Notes: generated by a model from the sequence alone, not told the origin. Shown: positions 12,505-25,115, counted from the first letter of the stretch. The stretch: 64,000 nucleotides of DNA from Mucor racemosus (GCA_027405735.1 JAPEHQ010000009.1:1984001-2048000); one strand, 5' to 3'. Translations and numbers: made by a program.

Positions 12505-13790
12505 CACCTGCGTTTATAAAAAAACGACAAAAAATAACCGACAATACTTTGGCCACTCTATATGTACTATGTACTATGTATCCAGCATTTTTTGTTTCAG
12601 CAAAAAGTATTGATTTTTTGTCGAGATAATCAAAATAATAGCTTATATTACAGTTTAATTCCATGATAGCTGAGTTCCAAATTCGATTCTTCAAATCGAT
12701 CAAAAAATGATGTAAAAAACAAAATCGTTTCATAGCTCATGAACTGCAAAGTAAGTTGAACTAGCGTATTAAATGGTTTTTGTACAGTTTTAGATTTTGC
12801 ATTTATCTAAATAAAATTTAGACACATGTTTCACATTAAATTTTGTGTAAAGTACGATTGAAATTTTGAAGGTTTTTTGAAGATACACATCACTTTTTAT
12901 AAAAACATTTTAAATGTAATTAATGACAATTATGCGCCGCAAAATTATCTATCGAATGAGCTATTACTGAACCTTCTAGCTGCATTTTTCGTAGAGAAAA
13001 CGAGATTTTTGTCATTTTTTTTCAAATTCAGAATTTGGGATGAGGGTATACAAGGGGAAAATGGACACTAGAAACGAGAGTCTCTCTTTGTACACATTTT
13101 TGAGGATATCTCCACGAAAAATCAATATTTTGAAGAGAACTAAATTGGGTCCGAGAGAGCTCAAAGAGGCAAATGACATGAATGTAAAAAAAAATGCTGG
13201 CGAATTTAACCAATATTTTGAAATCTACTACAGAAATGTCAAAAAAAATGAAAAAAATAAAAGTGCTCATAATCTTTTTATACTAAAGTATGTTATAGAG
13301 CGCTTCAAAACAAGTAAGTTTCATTATTAAAACGTGTCAGTATAGCTTAATGTTTTGTCGAGATATGGAACCTAAAAGTTTTTAATTTTTAGCAGCGAAA
13401 TACGCGTAGAAATCTGAAACATTAGCACTGAAAAATTAATACCAACTGCAAAAAATAGGATATTTCCGGATACTCATTTTTGGATTAAAGTTGAACATCT
13501 CAGGTACATTGGCATATATTTTTTTCTTAGTATTATTTAATGAAAAAAAAAGCTGAGCAGGAATGAAAAGTAAGATCCAGTTTTTAATGAAAACGTAGTA
13601 ATTTTTGCCTGTTTTTGGTTCTTTCTGGGATATAAAATAAATTTAGGAGTAGGTAGCATATCATAATGTGGCCAATTTATATCTATTCAGCAGTGTCTAA
13701 AGTTTATCCTAAAAAATGCTTAGTGTGAGTTTAGTTAGAAAAAAGAGGGCACGCTCCAATTTTAAAAATTGAAAAAATGTGAAAAAATTG
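12505..13790 (+). repeat. R1 repeat, right arm of the palindrome
   Basis: Collinear with R1 copies at 26040, 43595 and 53190. It contains two frames seen in other copies: 12877-13071 (LLNLLAAFFVEK) and 13040-13330 (MRVYKGKM, FLRISPRKINILK, NDMNVKK). It continues past the matched arm to the R1 tail motif GGGCACGCTCC near 13747. Confidence 0.85.
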
Positions 13791-14166
13791 GAAATTCAAA
13801 TTCTACTCGAGTGGGTATATACCTACAAAAAAAACATCACAATCCATTTTTACTTATAGAATATGACTCTATATTGCAAAGGACATGTCGGCTTTGTCTT
13901 GTATCAGATGTCGATAGCCTATTTTTCCACGAAGAGCCTCATATTTCAATCATAAAATTTCAAATCTGCAATCAATTTTAGGTGAATACGATCATAATAG
14001 TCTCGTAGTAAACTTCTTTTTGTCTAAAATCTAAGATTTAATCATTGTATGGCACTTTGCAAAGTAGAAAAAACTACTTTAATGTCACTTTGAATGTTTT
14101 ATGCAGTTTCAAAAAAAAAAAAAAAAAAAAAGATGCTCTAAAATCCATCTTAATTTATTGATTAAA
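13791..14166. other. intergenic with poly(A) tract
   Basis: 3' flank of the RNase H2 gene. A run of more than 20 A residues lies near 14108-14130. No gene seen. Confidence 0.5.
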
Positions 14167-15314
14167 TTATACAATACTATTAGTTGTATCTAAACTAAAC
14201 AAAGTATTCATTTTTCCTTTACGATGATGATTATATTTCGCAGCTTTCTTTCGTAATCTTTCCTGTTGAGCAATTTTCTCCTCCAAAACCTTTTTAGCTC
14301 TTTTTGTTGTAGGTTCATGCTCATCATCCTCATCCTCTGACCATTCTATATTACGAGTTTGTACCATACGTTGACTGATAGTTTTCCAACTGAATCTCAT
14401 GATGCTAGGAAAGCCGAAAAAGCCATCTTCATTTTCATTCATCCATTTGACAGTGTTGGGATCAGAGGGGTATCCAGACCCGAATTTTTTAGATATTGCA
14501 AGATCTGTTTCTGTCCATTGCCAATTTTGCACAAACTGATCTCGAGTTACTTTTGCGCAAATAGATGCTGCACTGACAATGGGATATAAGGAATCGGCTT
14601 TAGGTTCAACTGTGATGGCAATACCAGGGAAATGTGATTGAAGTTTTGATCTGTATGAACTGGATGGTCCAACAGGATCGACATAGATCTATACATTGAA
14701 TTAGCATCTGAGCTTTGATAAAAAGACAAAATCCAACTTACTTCTTCTAAATTGACTTTACTGTCAATTACTTGTCTAATTAATTTTATAGTAGCATCAT
14801 GGGCCATTTCATTTAAATTATATACAGGTCTAATAATATTTTCAGTTTTGTGTCTCACAAAAGGTCCATTTCTTTCTACCTTTTATGCATGTTGGTTGAA
14901 ATATCTTGTGGCGAAATAACATAAACAGCCCATCCAACCCAATCTTTGCTTGCTTCAATAGTTTTTGCTAATTGTGTACGTTTATCTTCTGTCAATTTTT
15001 TAGAATCTAATCGAAATATGATATTAATATATGTTTAATTTATGAAATCTTTTTGCTTCTTTACCATCAAATCCTAATTTTTTGAAGTCTTGGTGTTTGG
15101 ATAAAGGACAGTAGCTTACAGCATAAACCATTGGACCTAAACAAGGACCTCTTCCAGCTTCATCTACACCCAAAACACAAGGCTCATTGACTTTATCAGG
15201 TCTGTTTTCTACCAATGCTGATGGGATATTACTAAAATAAGTGTATGATTTTGTTAAAGGTAGAGTCACTGATGGCAACAAAAATGGTGCAATTTCTTCT
15301 TTTCCTGATTCCAT
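14167..15314 (-). CDS. RNH201: ribonuclease H2 catalytic subunit (RNase HII type)
   Basis: Four exons on the minus strand (15314-15065, 15006-14880, 14829-14742, 14688-14167) encode about 328 aa. The second intron is only 50 nt. The protein opens its catalytic domain with [16 protein letters not shown] (first Asp-Glu pair), then [30 protein letters not shown] with a further catalytic Asp, and the conserved [21 protein letters not shown]... block. A charged C-terminal extension ([16 protein letters not shown]) follows. The enzyme nicks RNA in RNA/DNA hybrids and removes single ribonucleotides from DNA in the nucleus. The gene is divergent from the mitochondrial-protein gene at 15529, with 214 bp between the two ATGs. 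Confidence 0.92.
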
Positions 15315-15528
15315 GATATAACTATAAACGGTGCAAAAGAAGATTTGCGCGCGCGTGTATGTAATTTAAACATCCAAACACACACGCGAATTAAAGAATA
15401 GATGTCCTATCCTTAGTCACATTACAAAAGCATCCGAAAACTGAGGTTTAATCAGATGCCATCACTTCAACATCCTTCTAATCCAACACCCCTCCTCCTC
15501 CCCGCATTTTCTATTATTTATAATAATA
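15315..15528. promoter_or_regulatory. shared divergent promoter, RNH201 / mitochondrial protein
   Basis: A 214-bp gap between two divergent start codons. It holds a GCGCGCG run near 15347, CA/CACACGCG sequence around 15374-15388 and a C-rich stretch near 15487-15505. No named factor site can be assigned. Confidence 0.5.
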
Positions 15529-16218
15529 ATGTCTAAACCAACCAGTTTATTGTTCTCGAGGATATTTACATCTAGAGCTTTCAATGTAGCTTTACCTAGA
15601 CCTACAATTTTACAACAACATTCTTCTATATTGACAAGGGTGCCTGTGCGTTCTGTGCATTCTGCACCTAAAGAATACAACGGTTTACAATCTGCAGCTC
15701 ATCATTTCAAAAGACAACGACACATGCCCTACTTTTTAGAATACCTCATGTGGGTTGTTTTTGGTTCAGAAGCATTGCATTTAATTTGGCTCAAGATGGA
15801 CTATAAAGAGTATAGAGAAAAGACAGCTCATAAGACTAAACTATTAGAAGAACTCATTAAACGAATTGAAAATGGAGAGCAAATTGATGATAGTTTACGA
15901 ATGGAAATTAAAATGGTATTGATGAATAATAAGCATCATAGTGATATTGTTGGTGGTTCTGATGATGATATTGATGATGAATATCTTAATCATTGTAAGC
16001 ATTTTATCGATATGTGTGTCGTTTAATTTTTGTTAATTTGTTTTTTTATAGTAATTGCTTCATCTGAAAGACAACAAGCAAAGCTTATTGAAAAGAAAGT
16101 ACAACAAAAGCCAACCGTAGATTCAACATGGATTAAAGAAGAAGACAGCGAGGAATCTTCAGTGGTTATCGATGGCAATGAAAACAAGGACACACAAAAG
16201 AAACCATTCTTCTTGTAA
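15529..16218 (+). CDS. predicted mitochondrial single-pass membrane protein, unrecognised
   Basis: Two exons (15529-15994, 16052-16218; intron 57 nt) give about 210 aa. The first 45 residues are rich in Arg, Ser and Thr with almost no acidic residues, as in a mitochondrial presequence. One hydrophobic segment (YFLEYLMWVVFGSEALHLIW, about residues 70-90) could span the inner membrane. It is followed by a charged helix (DYKEYREKTAHKTKLLEELI) and an acidic, low-complexity tail (SDDDIDDEY). The layout recalls small respiratory-complex assembly factors, but I do not recognise the family. Confidence 0.8.
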
Positions 16219-16261
16219 AGATATTATAATAAAAAAAACATTGTATTATAGAATTTCAAAT

Positions 16262-18630
16262 CTAAAAACGACTAATGTCTCTGCCCAATGTAAATGTCAA
16301 GAACCAGTGATAGGCAATCAACATTTTGTTTCTAATACTGACACTCTTACTGATATAAGCAGATCTCCAAAGTAACCAAGACAAATGTCCGGACATTTTA
16401 GCCCAGTTATGAACAGCAGACATGTCAACTACTGCTTCATATGAGCCAATATATGCCATAATACCATTATTTTTATATTTGAAGTCTTTTCCATCAGGAA
16501 GTTGGTATCCCTTTTTGGCAATGGCATTTAAATCTACACAGGATATTTAGTACAAATTATTGGTATTTGAAGAAAAAAAGACACAATTACATACTTTTGA
16601 TAAGGAAACCAGCCTTTTGTGATGCGACTACATAGAAATAACGAAAAGCATTAAAAATATGTATGGAATACCTAGGATAGCTACAAACCTTGAGCTGTGG
16701 CAGGTAAATCATTGTCTAAAATAGTAGCACAATCCCCCAGAGCATAAATGTTGGGATATGGTGTATTTGATTCTTTTTCGAGTACACGCAATTGACCGTC
16801 AGTTAAGATTCTATAAAAGTGGTTTATATTTCGTATTAAACGTAAATAAGCTTTTTAAATCAAATTACCTTTGGCCTGATTTATCTTTGGCGGCAGTTGT
16901 GAATGATTCAACTAATGGATTTTGAGTTAAACCGGTAGACCAAACCAATAAACCATAAGGAACTACATTTGTATAAAGAATTAGTAAACAAAACGATAGA
17001 ACAGATAATATAAATTTTTACCTTTTCCTTCATCTTTGATGACTAGATGATCTTTTTCGACTCTATCAACAATACGTTCTATATATATATATTTCCAATT
17101 AGTTCAAATGTAAAACCACTACAATAGGAAAACTTACCGGTCTTGATTTGGATGCCTTTACGACTAAATTTTTTAGAAGCATAATCTGACAAATGAGAAT
17201 CAAATGCGCCGAGAATTGTAGGGGCGACATCGTATAAAGTCATCCGGGTCTTTTTCATTAAATCAGGATACAATCTTGATAAATCATCGGCAATGAAATC
17301 GTACAATTCAGCTGAAAACTCAACACCCTAAATGAAATGAATAAATACAAGGTTAAACTAGGCATCATAATAGTATTATATATATATATATATATACTCA
17401 CTGTTGGACCGCCTCCTACAACAACAAAATGGAGTCTGTCTTCTTTTTCCTTATCACTAATACCAGGTTGTGAAGCATATTCAAAGCCTATGTGGTTGAT
17501 TGATTTAGTATCAGTTACACAAACTGTCATTTAAGAGTTTTATAATTACAATCAATCAATCGTGTTCTGATTTTCCGGGCATCATTGACTTCTTTCAAGA
17601 AACATGCATACTCCTCAACACCAGGAATACCAAATGTCTTTGTACAAGCACCAACAGAGATGATTAATTTGTCGTAATCAAGGGTAAATTCTTCTTTTTT
17701 AGTAGGATCTAGTTGTTCATGTAAACTCAATTAGCTAAACGTATAACGATAACAATTTCAAGCTTTTACCAGCATCAATGTTTGAAGTACAGTGGACAAT
17801 TTGGTTCTCGACATCAATCTTATCGCAAAATGCTTGATAAAAGCTTGTTTCTTTTGAGTAAGTTCTCACGGGTTCTGTAATACATCTAAACTCTAAAGTG
17901 CCAACTGAAGTGCTGTTTTTTTTTGATAAAATGAATACTTCTTATCTTTTTAGCATGAAATGCATTTAATGTACGAACCTCGCAAGTAACGGAGTAAAAA
18001 CAAAATGATTTCTATTGTTTTAATTTCAAAAAAAGGATCAATAAGGATCTATCTACATTACACAAGATCAAACTGATACTATTTACCTTGGAGAAACCAT
18101 AGAAACTTCGTAATTTTTCTTGTCTAATTCTCTGATTAATCTAAACCCTTTTTAATGTAAAAGTGTCAGTATTCACCATATACACGTATATTGATTTCAT
18201 TCTACCTGCCCATCCTGAACCTATCAAATATGAAAAATAATAACCAAGTGTTAATCAAATGCATTCTCAACTATAGTCAGTCTCTGATATCTTACCCAAG
18301 ATGACTATTCGACCTATGTTTAGACATACGGTTAATCAAATGTTTGATACATGGTTCATTCTAAAATATACCTTGAGATTTACTCAATGTTCTAGTTTTG
18401 GTTTGAATAGTAAAATGTTTGGCTATCCATAGAACATCATTAATCAACACTTTCACTATTATCTCTGGCCGTTATATCTTACATTGTTGCTTTGAAATGG
18501 GGAATTTCAATGAATTGTTTGTAATTTGTAATGCGCTCGACACATTTGTTGTATTGAATCTTTTTTGAATCAACTTCCAGCTTGCAGTAGCGTACTTTGT
18601 ATGATAACTTGATAAGGATAATTTCATCAT
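16262..18630 (-). CDS. NDE1: type II NADH:ubiquinone oxidoreductase (alternative NADH dehydrogenase)
   Basis: Fifteen exons on the minus strand encode about 502 aa. The first exon starts at 18630 (an upstream in-frame ATG at 18696 is possible) and carries a mitochondrial-presequence-like stretch. The FAD fold starts at RIVILGSGWAGF, followed by VSPRNHFVFTPLLAS, TLEFRCITEPVR, a YDKLIISVGA segment, the NADH fold VVVGGGPTGVEFSAEL, and ALGDCAT. The C-terminus GSYEAVVDMS...LLWRSAYISKSV...GRDISRF is the membrane-anchoring end typical of fungal NDH-2. No EF-hand insertion is present. These enzymes pass electrons from NADH to ubiquinone without pumping protons. Whether it faces the matrix or the intermembrane space cannot be told. 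The symbol is by family, not orthology. Confidence 0.88.
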
Positions 18631-19968
18631 TTTTACTAGTAATAAATAAATAATATATAATTCGATATAACGGAAGAAAAAGGACTTTTCTACCATTGAT
18701 ATCAGTATTTATATATCATATTGACGTTTAAAAATAATGACTTCATCTGCAGGTTTATTTGATTGGATTGATATCGTGGCTAAATGTTAGGACCACTCCC
18801 GTGGATCAAATCAAACATTTGCCTTGCATCAACATATTCATCATTTCATTGAAAAGCACATGGATTTATCATTCAGTCTCCCATGATGCAAATCAATCAA
18901 TTTTCACAGCATTTATGGTTACACCATGATTGATAGCATATGTAAACGCATTAATAATTACATGTTATTTGTAAGAATTAATCACATATATATACGATAG
19001 GTATGAAACTTTCTTGATGATACAATTTTCAAAACTTTTTACAAAATTGCGGGGATAACGGAAACGCCCTATGTATGCTTAGATGGAAAGGTCCTTTTCA
19101 TTTACTATAATGAGTCAAAATCTCGGCTGCATGCACGAGTATCATTCCGATACATTAAATATAAATCTGATTACATAATAACTTGATTTCTAAATTAATG
19201 GACGAATGTATTAATCAAGTATTTGTTATTTTCTTATCATACCTACCTCTACTGTGAGCTTGTAAGACGATGCTTCTTTTCTATGCCATTGAACAAGGTA
19301 TTGTAGCAATACCATGACAAAGAGCAGTAGAGAGGGCTCTTGAAAAACCGAGAAATTCGGGATCAGATTAGGATATCCAATCGTTCAAAATGGAAACAAG
19401 TTGGCCGAATTAATAGATAGCTACAAACAAGGGTTCTTATCCCATAACGTTTCCACTGAAGGCACTTTCCATTTTATTTGATTAATTTATTAGAAACTGT
19501 TGATAGTTTTTCAAACAGAGTTAATATTTCATTATTTTTGCCATTTTTAAAGGATTTATTCATACACTTTAAGGATGTATATCATTATGCGCAATAGTTC
19601 AAATGAAAGACAAACATGTTGAGAATACGATAGCATTTTAGTTGATAAAAATACCAAATAAATTGTACGTTAATAGATTGATATTAGAGGGGTATCAAAA
19701 TTTGATGTGATCGGAACAAGAACGTTAAAAAATGGAAATTACCCCTTAAAAGAAAAATAATATGAACTTGGATATAATGCATACTTGCCACAAATATCCA
19801 AAAGCTTTCGTATTAGCTTAAAGCTCAACTATTCTATGGTGATAAATTACATGATTTTTTGTTCCAAATCGAATCCTACTCTTTTTTTTTTCACCATAAA
19901 TACTTTCAAACGCATGAATGCACTCAACATTGCTTAAAATATACACAGGTTTTTATTTTCGATTCTTT
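18631..19968. other. intergenic, AT-rich
   Basis: Upstream flank of the NADH dehydrogenase gene and 3' flank of the RPC31 gene. A small hairpin (GGTATTG...CAATACC, about 19299-19316) is visible. No gene seen. Confidence 0.45.
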
Positions 19969-20780
19969 TCAAGAATAAGCATCTTCATTATCACCATCAT
20001 CATCGTCATCACCTTCACCATTATCAAAGTAATTCTCTGCATAATCGTTATCATCGACCATTTCTTCTTCATCTTCGTATTCTTCTTCATTTTCAGCATC
20101 CTCATCCTCCTTCTTTTCTCCATCCTCGTCTTCATCTTCACCATCTTTACTCTCTGCATTAAGCAATGCTTCAATCTGTCCATATTCATCAACGACTGCA
20201 CGAGATTTTTGCTCTAATTGATATTGTCAATATCAAATGTTGTTTAAAATAACCAAATGTACTTACTCTTCCTTCCGCGTTTGGGATCAATGACAGGTTG
20301 AAGTTCTTCAGGGAAAAAGTCCAGGTCTAATTTAGATGTGAATACTAAATATTTATGATGCATTTCAAAAATAAACACTTTACTTGTTTCAATGTCTCTC
20401 AAACTACGCTTTGCTGCTATCACCTTGTATTTATCTGAATAACGTTCAATATCTGGTGGTGGTAATGGTGCAGTTAAATGAAAAGGTGAATCTTTAATCA
20501 TGCCGAGATATTCTTTTCTTAATTTCCATTGTTGAATTTCATTTGATGTGGGTTTACGGGGAATAGGTACATCCATTTCCTATTACGATTGACATTAATT
20601 GCTGTAAATTCAACAATATTTCAAAATACATACAGGAAACAAGGCTGTGTTCACATTAAACAAATTACCAGAACCAAGATCTTTTAAAAGATCAAAGGAT
20701 ACAAGTTGCATAGCTCCACTTTGTGGGCCTCCTCCGCCTCCTCCACGGCCAAATCCACCTCCACGTCCTCCTCGAGACAT
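19969..20780 (-). CDS. RPC31: RNA polymerase III subunit RPC7/Rpc31-like
   Basis: Three exons (20780-20634, 20579-20267, 20213-19969) encode about 234 aa. It starts with a Gly/Arg-rich segment (MSRGGRGGGFGRGGGGG). The conserved core follows: MDVPIPRKPTSNEIQQWKLR, then PFHLTAPLPPPDIERYSDKY and FFPEELQPVIDPKRGRK. The last 70 residues are almost entirely Asp and Glu. Gly-rich start, this core and an acidic tail define Rpc31/POLR3G, the stalk-adjacent Pol III subunit needed for initiation on tRNA and 5S genes. The long acidic tail is a usual feature of the family. Confidence 0.88.
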
Positions 20781-21429
20781 TTTTTGTTGATAAGATATGT
20801 AGTGATATACAAGGAAAAAAAAGTGCTTTACATTTTGATGCCTTTTTTTTCGAATTGTGACAATAAATTAAGCAGTCAATATGTCTGGTGCGGTTTGATA
20901 GCAAAACTGAAGCAATTTGAAAGAGTGCATTTGCGTCTTTACAGGATTTTCTTTCGGGTTTTTTTATTTATTGAAATACAATTTATTGTATGCAGCAACT
21001 TTAATAGCATGTTGATTTCATGCTTGTATTTTTTACTCTCCTTGAAATATGGGTTTGTGATTTTCTGGAAGACCTGCAATTCATTAATACCACACATTTA
21101 ATCAGATATCGGAACCATTTTCATGATTTGCTTCCCGCAGGACCAACAAAAATGAAAGTTCTAACAATTGCTAGAGCTTATTCTCTTTTCACAGTAAGCA
21201 AAAGAATGCTTGCCATTGGAGGTAATATATGTAGCAATCAAATGAAGAACAATTCATTGGAGTAAATATTGAAATTTGGTGAATAAAAGTAATTACCATA
21301 TCAAACAACTCTGATTTTTTGATATTTTTGCAGGTTTTTAGTCAAAAGAGCATTTTAAAATACTTGATTTGCATGGTCCCTGTACAAAAATTGTCCTTCG
21401 TATGCCCTATATGTTGTCTTTGTCGATTA

Positions 21430-21900
21430 GATGTGGTTTAGATACCGTAGTTTTAGAGATGAAAAAAAAAATTTTTTTTTTCGCTCATTTCGTTTGATTT
21501 TTCATGAGGTGTACCCCTTTACTTTTGGCCCTCAAAACAGTTTTTCTTAATTTAAAGCCAAAAATGAAGACTTTCAATAAGGTATATGCTAGTGAAAAAC
21601 AACCGCAAATGAATATTCTATTCTATCAAAAAGCTTAATTTAAAGTTCTTATATGAGATACTGACATCTGAGCCTAAAACAAAAATGAAGAGTTTCGTTA
21701 ATAAGTCTATTAATTTATGCGTTATCTAAAATATTAAAAAGATGAAATGATAGATCACGTAAAATAGCACATGTTGCATTATAAACACATTACATTATTT
21801 ATTTTAGTTTTAGGTTCAAAAAATCCTTTAAAAGCCAAACGGGATCCAGAAAATGCATTTTTTGTCAAATGAGAATGAAAATCCATCTGCATATTTAATA
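21430..21900 (+). repeat. R2 diverged repeat, copy A
   Basis: Shares a block with 58420-58720: TTTTCATGAG, then CCCTTTACTTTTG, then an AAAAATGA-ACTTTCA block and a TTTTTTGTCAAAT block in the same order. Identity is patchy, so boundaries are approximate. Confidence 0.4.
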
Positions 21901-24900
21901 CTCGCTCACCGTGATTTTTTGTTGATTGATCACTGTTAATTCCTTACACTCTCTCCAATTTTGTTTTCTGCCAACATTTATATGTTTTTCTATGTTTTTC
22001 ATATAAATCATATATCTTTTTAATATCAACTAATACTGTTGTTCAACTATTTCATGTTTGTGTGTCGAGTGTTTGCATGAAGAGTAACCAAATCAAGAGG
22101 GGATCATTTAGCACATTACCCATATTTGAATAAAGAAGGATTTTAACAGTATTCTTTATCGCTTTTTTACACCCTTATTTTACTGCGGTAGTTTTAACAA
22201 TTTGGAGAATTTTCACATTTTTTCACAAAAGTATCGCTAGGAATCAGGCAACCAAGTTTTCTGCGGTAAAATTGACTGCTGAAAGCGAATCTGCAATTTA
22301 TTTTACTGTATCTATTAATTTCGTCGATATTTTTGTGAATGTAAATGTACAGTATAAAGCAGGGCTTACTTTTGAATGAAAGTGCTAATTATTCTGACTA
22401 ACATCAATAGGTTCTTCAATAAGCATAATTAAGTGTAATCATTGCTACCAAATTGCATAGCTTGATATGCAGAAAACTCTTAAAGCATTTTTTTTTTTTT
22501 TTGACAATGCCAACAAATCATCGTTCAATATAACTGAATATTAATGAATCAGATAAAATGCAACTGGTTGGAAACTAATATCCAACAATGTACATCGAGG
22601 TCAACAATATTGATAAAAGGAGCATTCATTGTGTAGTGGAAATCGCAAGAACATTTTGATGGATAAAAACTACAGGGCCAAGATGTCGTATTTGCCTCAG
22701 GATTTTTAAAAGGGTTTAAAAACATACTTTATCAAACTTACTTAGGCGTTAAATACTAACTATATGCTATTAGTATCATCTTGTTTTTTTTTATTTAATT
22801 GCTGTATTATTAAAAATCAAGCTTTTCATAGCTTATAACAATGACAATGGGATGTTTCTGATTTTAGATTGACATTTATAATAAGGCGGGCTGACGATAA
22901 TACGTTTGATACTACTGTAGATAAAATCAGTCAATTTAATTTATGGAATTTGAATGAAAATACCGAGGAGCCATTTGTAAGTGCTGTTTAAGTTGGTTCT
23001 GGTAGCGCATTATTGAATCATTGAAAAAATTGGCTTGGTACAAAGAGAATAAAAAGGCGGCAATAGATTCCAGTGGTGGCCATGTTTATGTTTATGATAT
23101 TGGAGAGATAAGAGCAAAAAAAATCTTAATGTAAATTACCTCTAGCGCAATAATTATAAAGTAAGACTATATTATCATTAAATGAACTACTACACAATAT
23201 TAACATGCTTAAAGATTTGCAGCAATAAGTTTGAATCAAGTGGATACAACATCGTAAATTGTGGAAAAAGTTTTCAAGTATTATAAAATCTCTTATTTTT
23301 AAGACTTCCAAAGCTTATAAGAGGAATATTAATTTAGAAAATTATTTTTGTCCAGATCATCAATTTTGACATTTTTTAATTTTCTTTTTCTGATTTTGCA
23401 AATCTAGAGTTAATTATACTACCAACTATAAAAACAAAAAATATACACATATACAACATTTAGCGCTCTATTTGCTCAATAAAAAATAACAAACATTTTT
23501 ATTGCAAAATATTACATGAAAATCCTTTAATCAAAAAACCGTTTTTGGGGCAAAAGTACAAAGTTTCATTACTTAACTTTTAATATTAAGTTTTTATAAA
23601 ATGCGTATTAGTTATAGCTACAATTTTCTCTCATAATGTAGTATATTTAAACGTTGATTTTGGTATCAAAATTTGATTTTTCTGTTTTTTGATGAAAATC
23701 ACGAGTGTTGGTAAGGATAAATTGAGTCCCGAAAATGTCCGCTACAAAGTCTAAATTTTCAGACTGTACATGGTTAAATACAAAAAAAGTTGAAAAACAC
23801 CTTTTTATTTGAACCTTAGATATACCATACGAGACTTAGCCGTTCAATTTTGCTATGCTCAATTACGGCGTCATTCTACGGGATCGCTTTTGCAATTTTT
23901 TAATGAATGTATGATATGACAGACGGTTTCTCTAGTAGAAAATTTTATGTTTCTATTATAGTAACAGATATTGCCTATTTTGCTTAGTTTATAGTTCAGG
24001 CACTGTAATGCTGCTTTTACATCGGCTGAAATGTGCAATTTAGCAGGGTTTTAATTGCGCTAAATAATGTAAAGCCTTGAGAATCCTTTTCTACGTGTGT
24101 TGTTTCTCTCTTTTTATTTTCATATTATTCCAAGAATATATTCACTGTTTGATAAGGTATATCAGACTATCAAGCTGGTATTCGTTTCTTTTATCTGAAC
24201 ACGCATGCTAACATAAGAGACTAATAATGTATTTAATATAGGCAACAGTCTATATTAGAGACTGATATTTTCATTGAACCGCATTCTAAGATCAAATATT
24301 ATTATTTACTACTGTATTGTTGGACGTATTTCGTGGTTACCAGATCAAATCAAAGGCAATGATATTCATATTATTTACACAATGGAAAGCTAGAGCTGGC
24401 TAAAAACCGACAAAATGTTCCAGAAAAGCGATACAATTTTAAATGATATGTAGAAACACAAAAAAAGATAATCTAATGTCTTGCCTAATAACCATAGTTT
24501 TAATTATAGCTAGTAGTGCATGCTTGAAAACAAATCTTTTTACAGCTTATACTCGTAAATAGGGTAGTTGTCGAGCTCAGCTTATACTAGTAAATTTGGC
24601 TGTCAAAAACCGGCTCGACACCAATGCTACTCGTAAACTAAAATAGTAAGTTTAAGAATAATTACTTGTGTAAATTTTGTTAGTGATAAAATAACATTTA
24701 TAACCTTTAAATTTGGCTTGCATATAAATTTAAGCAGCAAGTATTATTTAAGTCTATGCTCGAGCAAAAACCATTGTTGTAGTAAAAATTATAATAGCTA
24801 TAAACATATTTACAAATGATAATAATCGTGAATATGTTGGCTCTTGCATGTATTGCTCTACATCAACAATGCATTGAATTGTATTATCTATAATCTATAT

Positions 24901-25020
24901 TAATAAAAGCAAATGTTATTTAAAAACCCATTTCAGCCAGTAAAAACTACAGTGGAATTTTGAGAACGGCGTGATGCTCATGTACAAACCAATTTGTGCC
25001 CATAGGATTAGCTCATTATT

Positions 25021-25115
25021 ATGCTTATGGTCAAATTTTATTATTATGCACAAATAGGGATAATAATATGCTTATGGGCAATTCTACTATTATGCACACA
25101 TGGGACTTGCAGTGG
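25021..25115 (+). repeat. 47-bp direct duplication
   Basis: ATGCTTATGG at 25021 and again at 25068, each followed by a run ending in TATTATGCACA. A partial related unit precedes it (GTGCCCATAGG near 24996). Confidence 0.5.

Larger units (their letters stand above)
6195..13790. mobile_element. 7.6-kb palindromic composite: R1 arms around nested transposons
   Basis: Two inverted copies of the R1 repeat (6195-7425 and 12505-13790) enclose a broken PIF/Harbinger transposase, which is in turn interrupted by a Tc1 element (8698-10342). Matched ORFs in the two arms translate identically over 96, 80 and 64 residues. I could not define a target-site duplication for the whole unit. It may be one long-TIR element, or two R1 copies that happen to flank a Harbinger remnant. 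Confidence 0.6.

Noticed and set aside
20706..21265. Plus-strand frames overlapping the start of RPC31
   Set aside because: The first is the antisense of the Gly-rich RPC31 exon; the second has no motif or plausible promoter.
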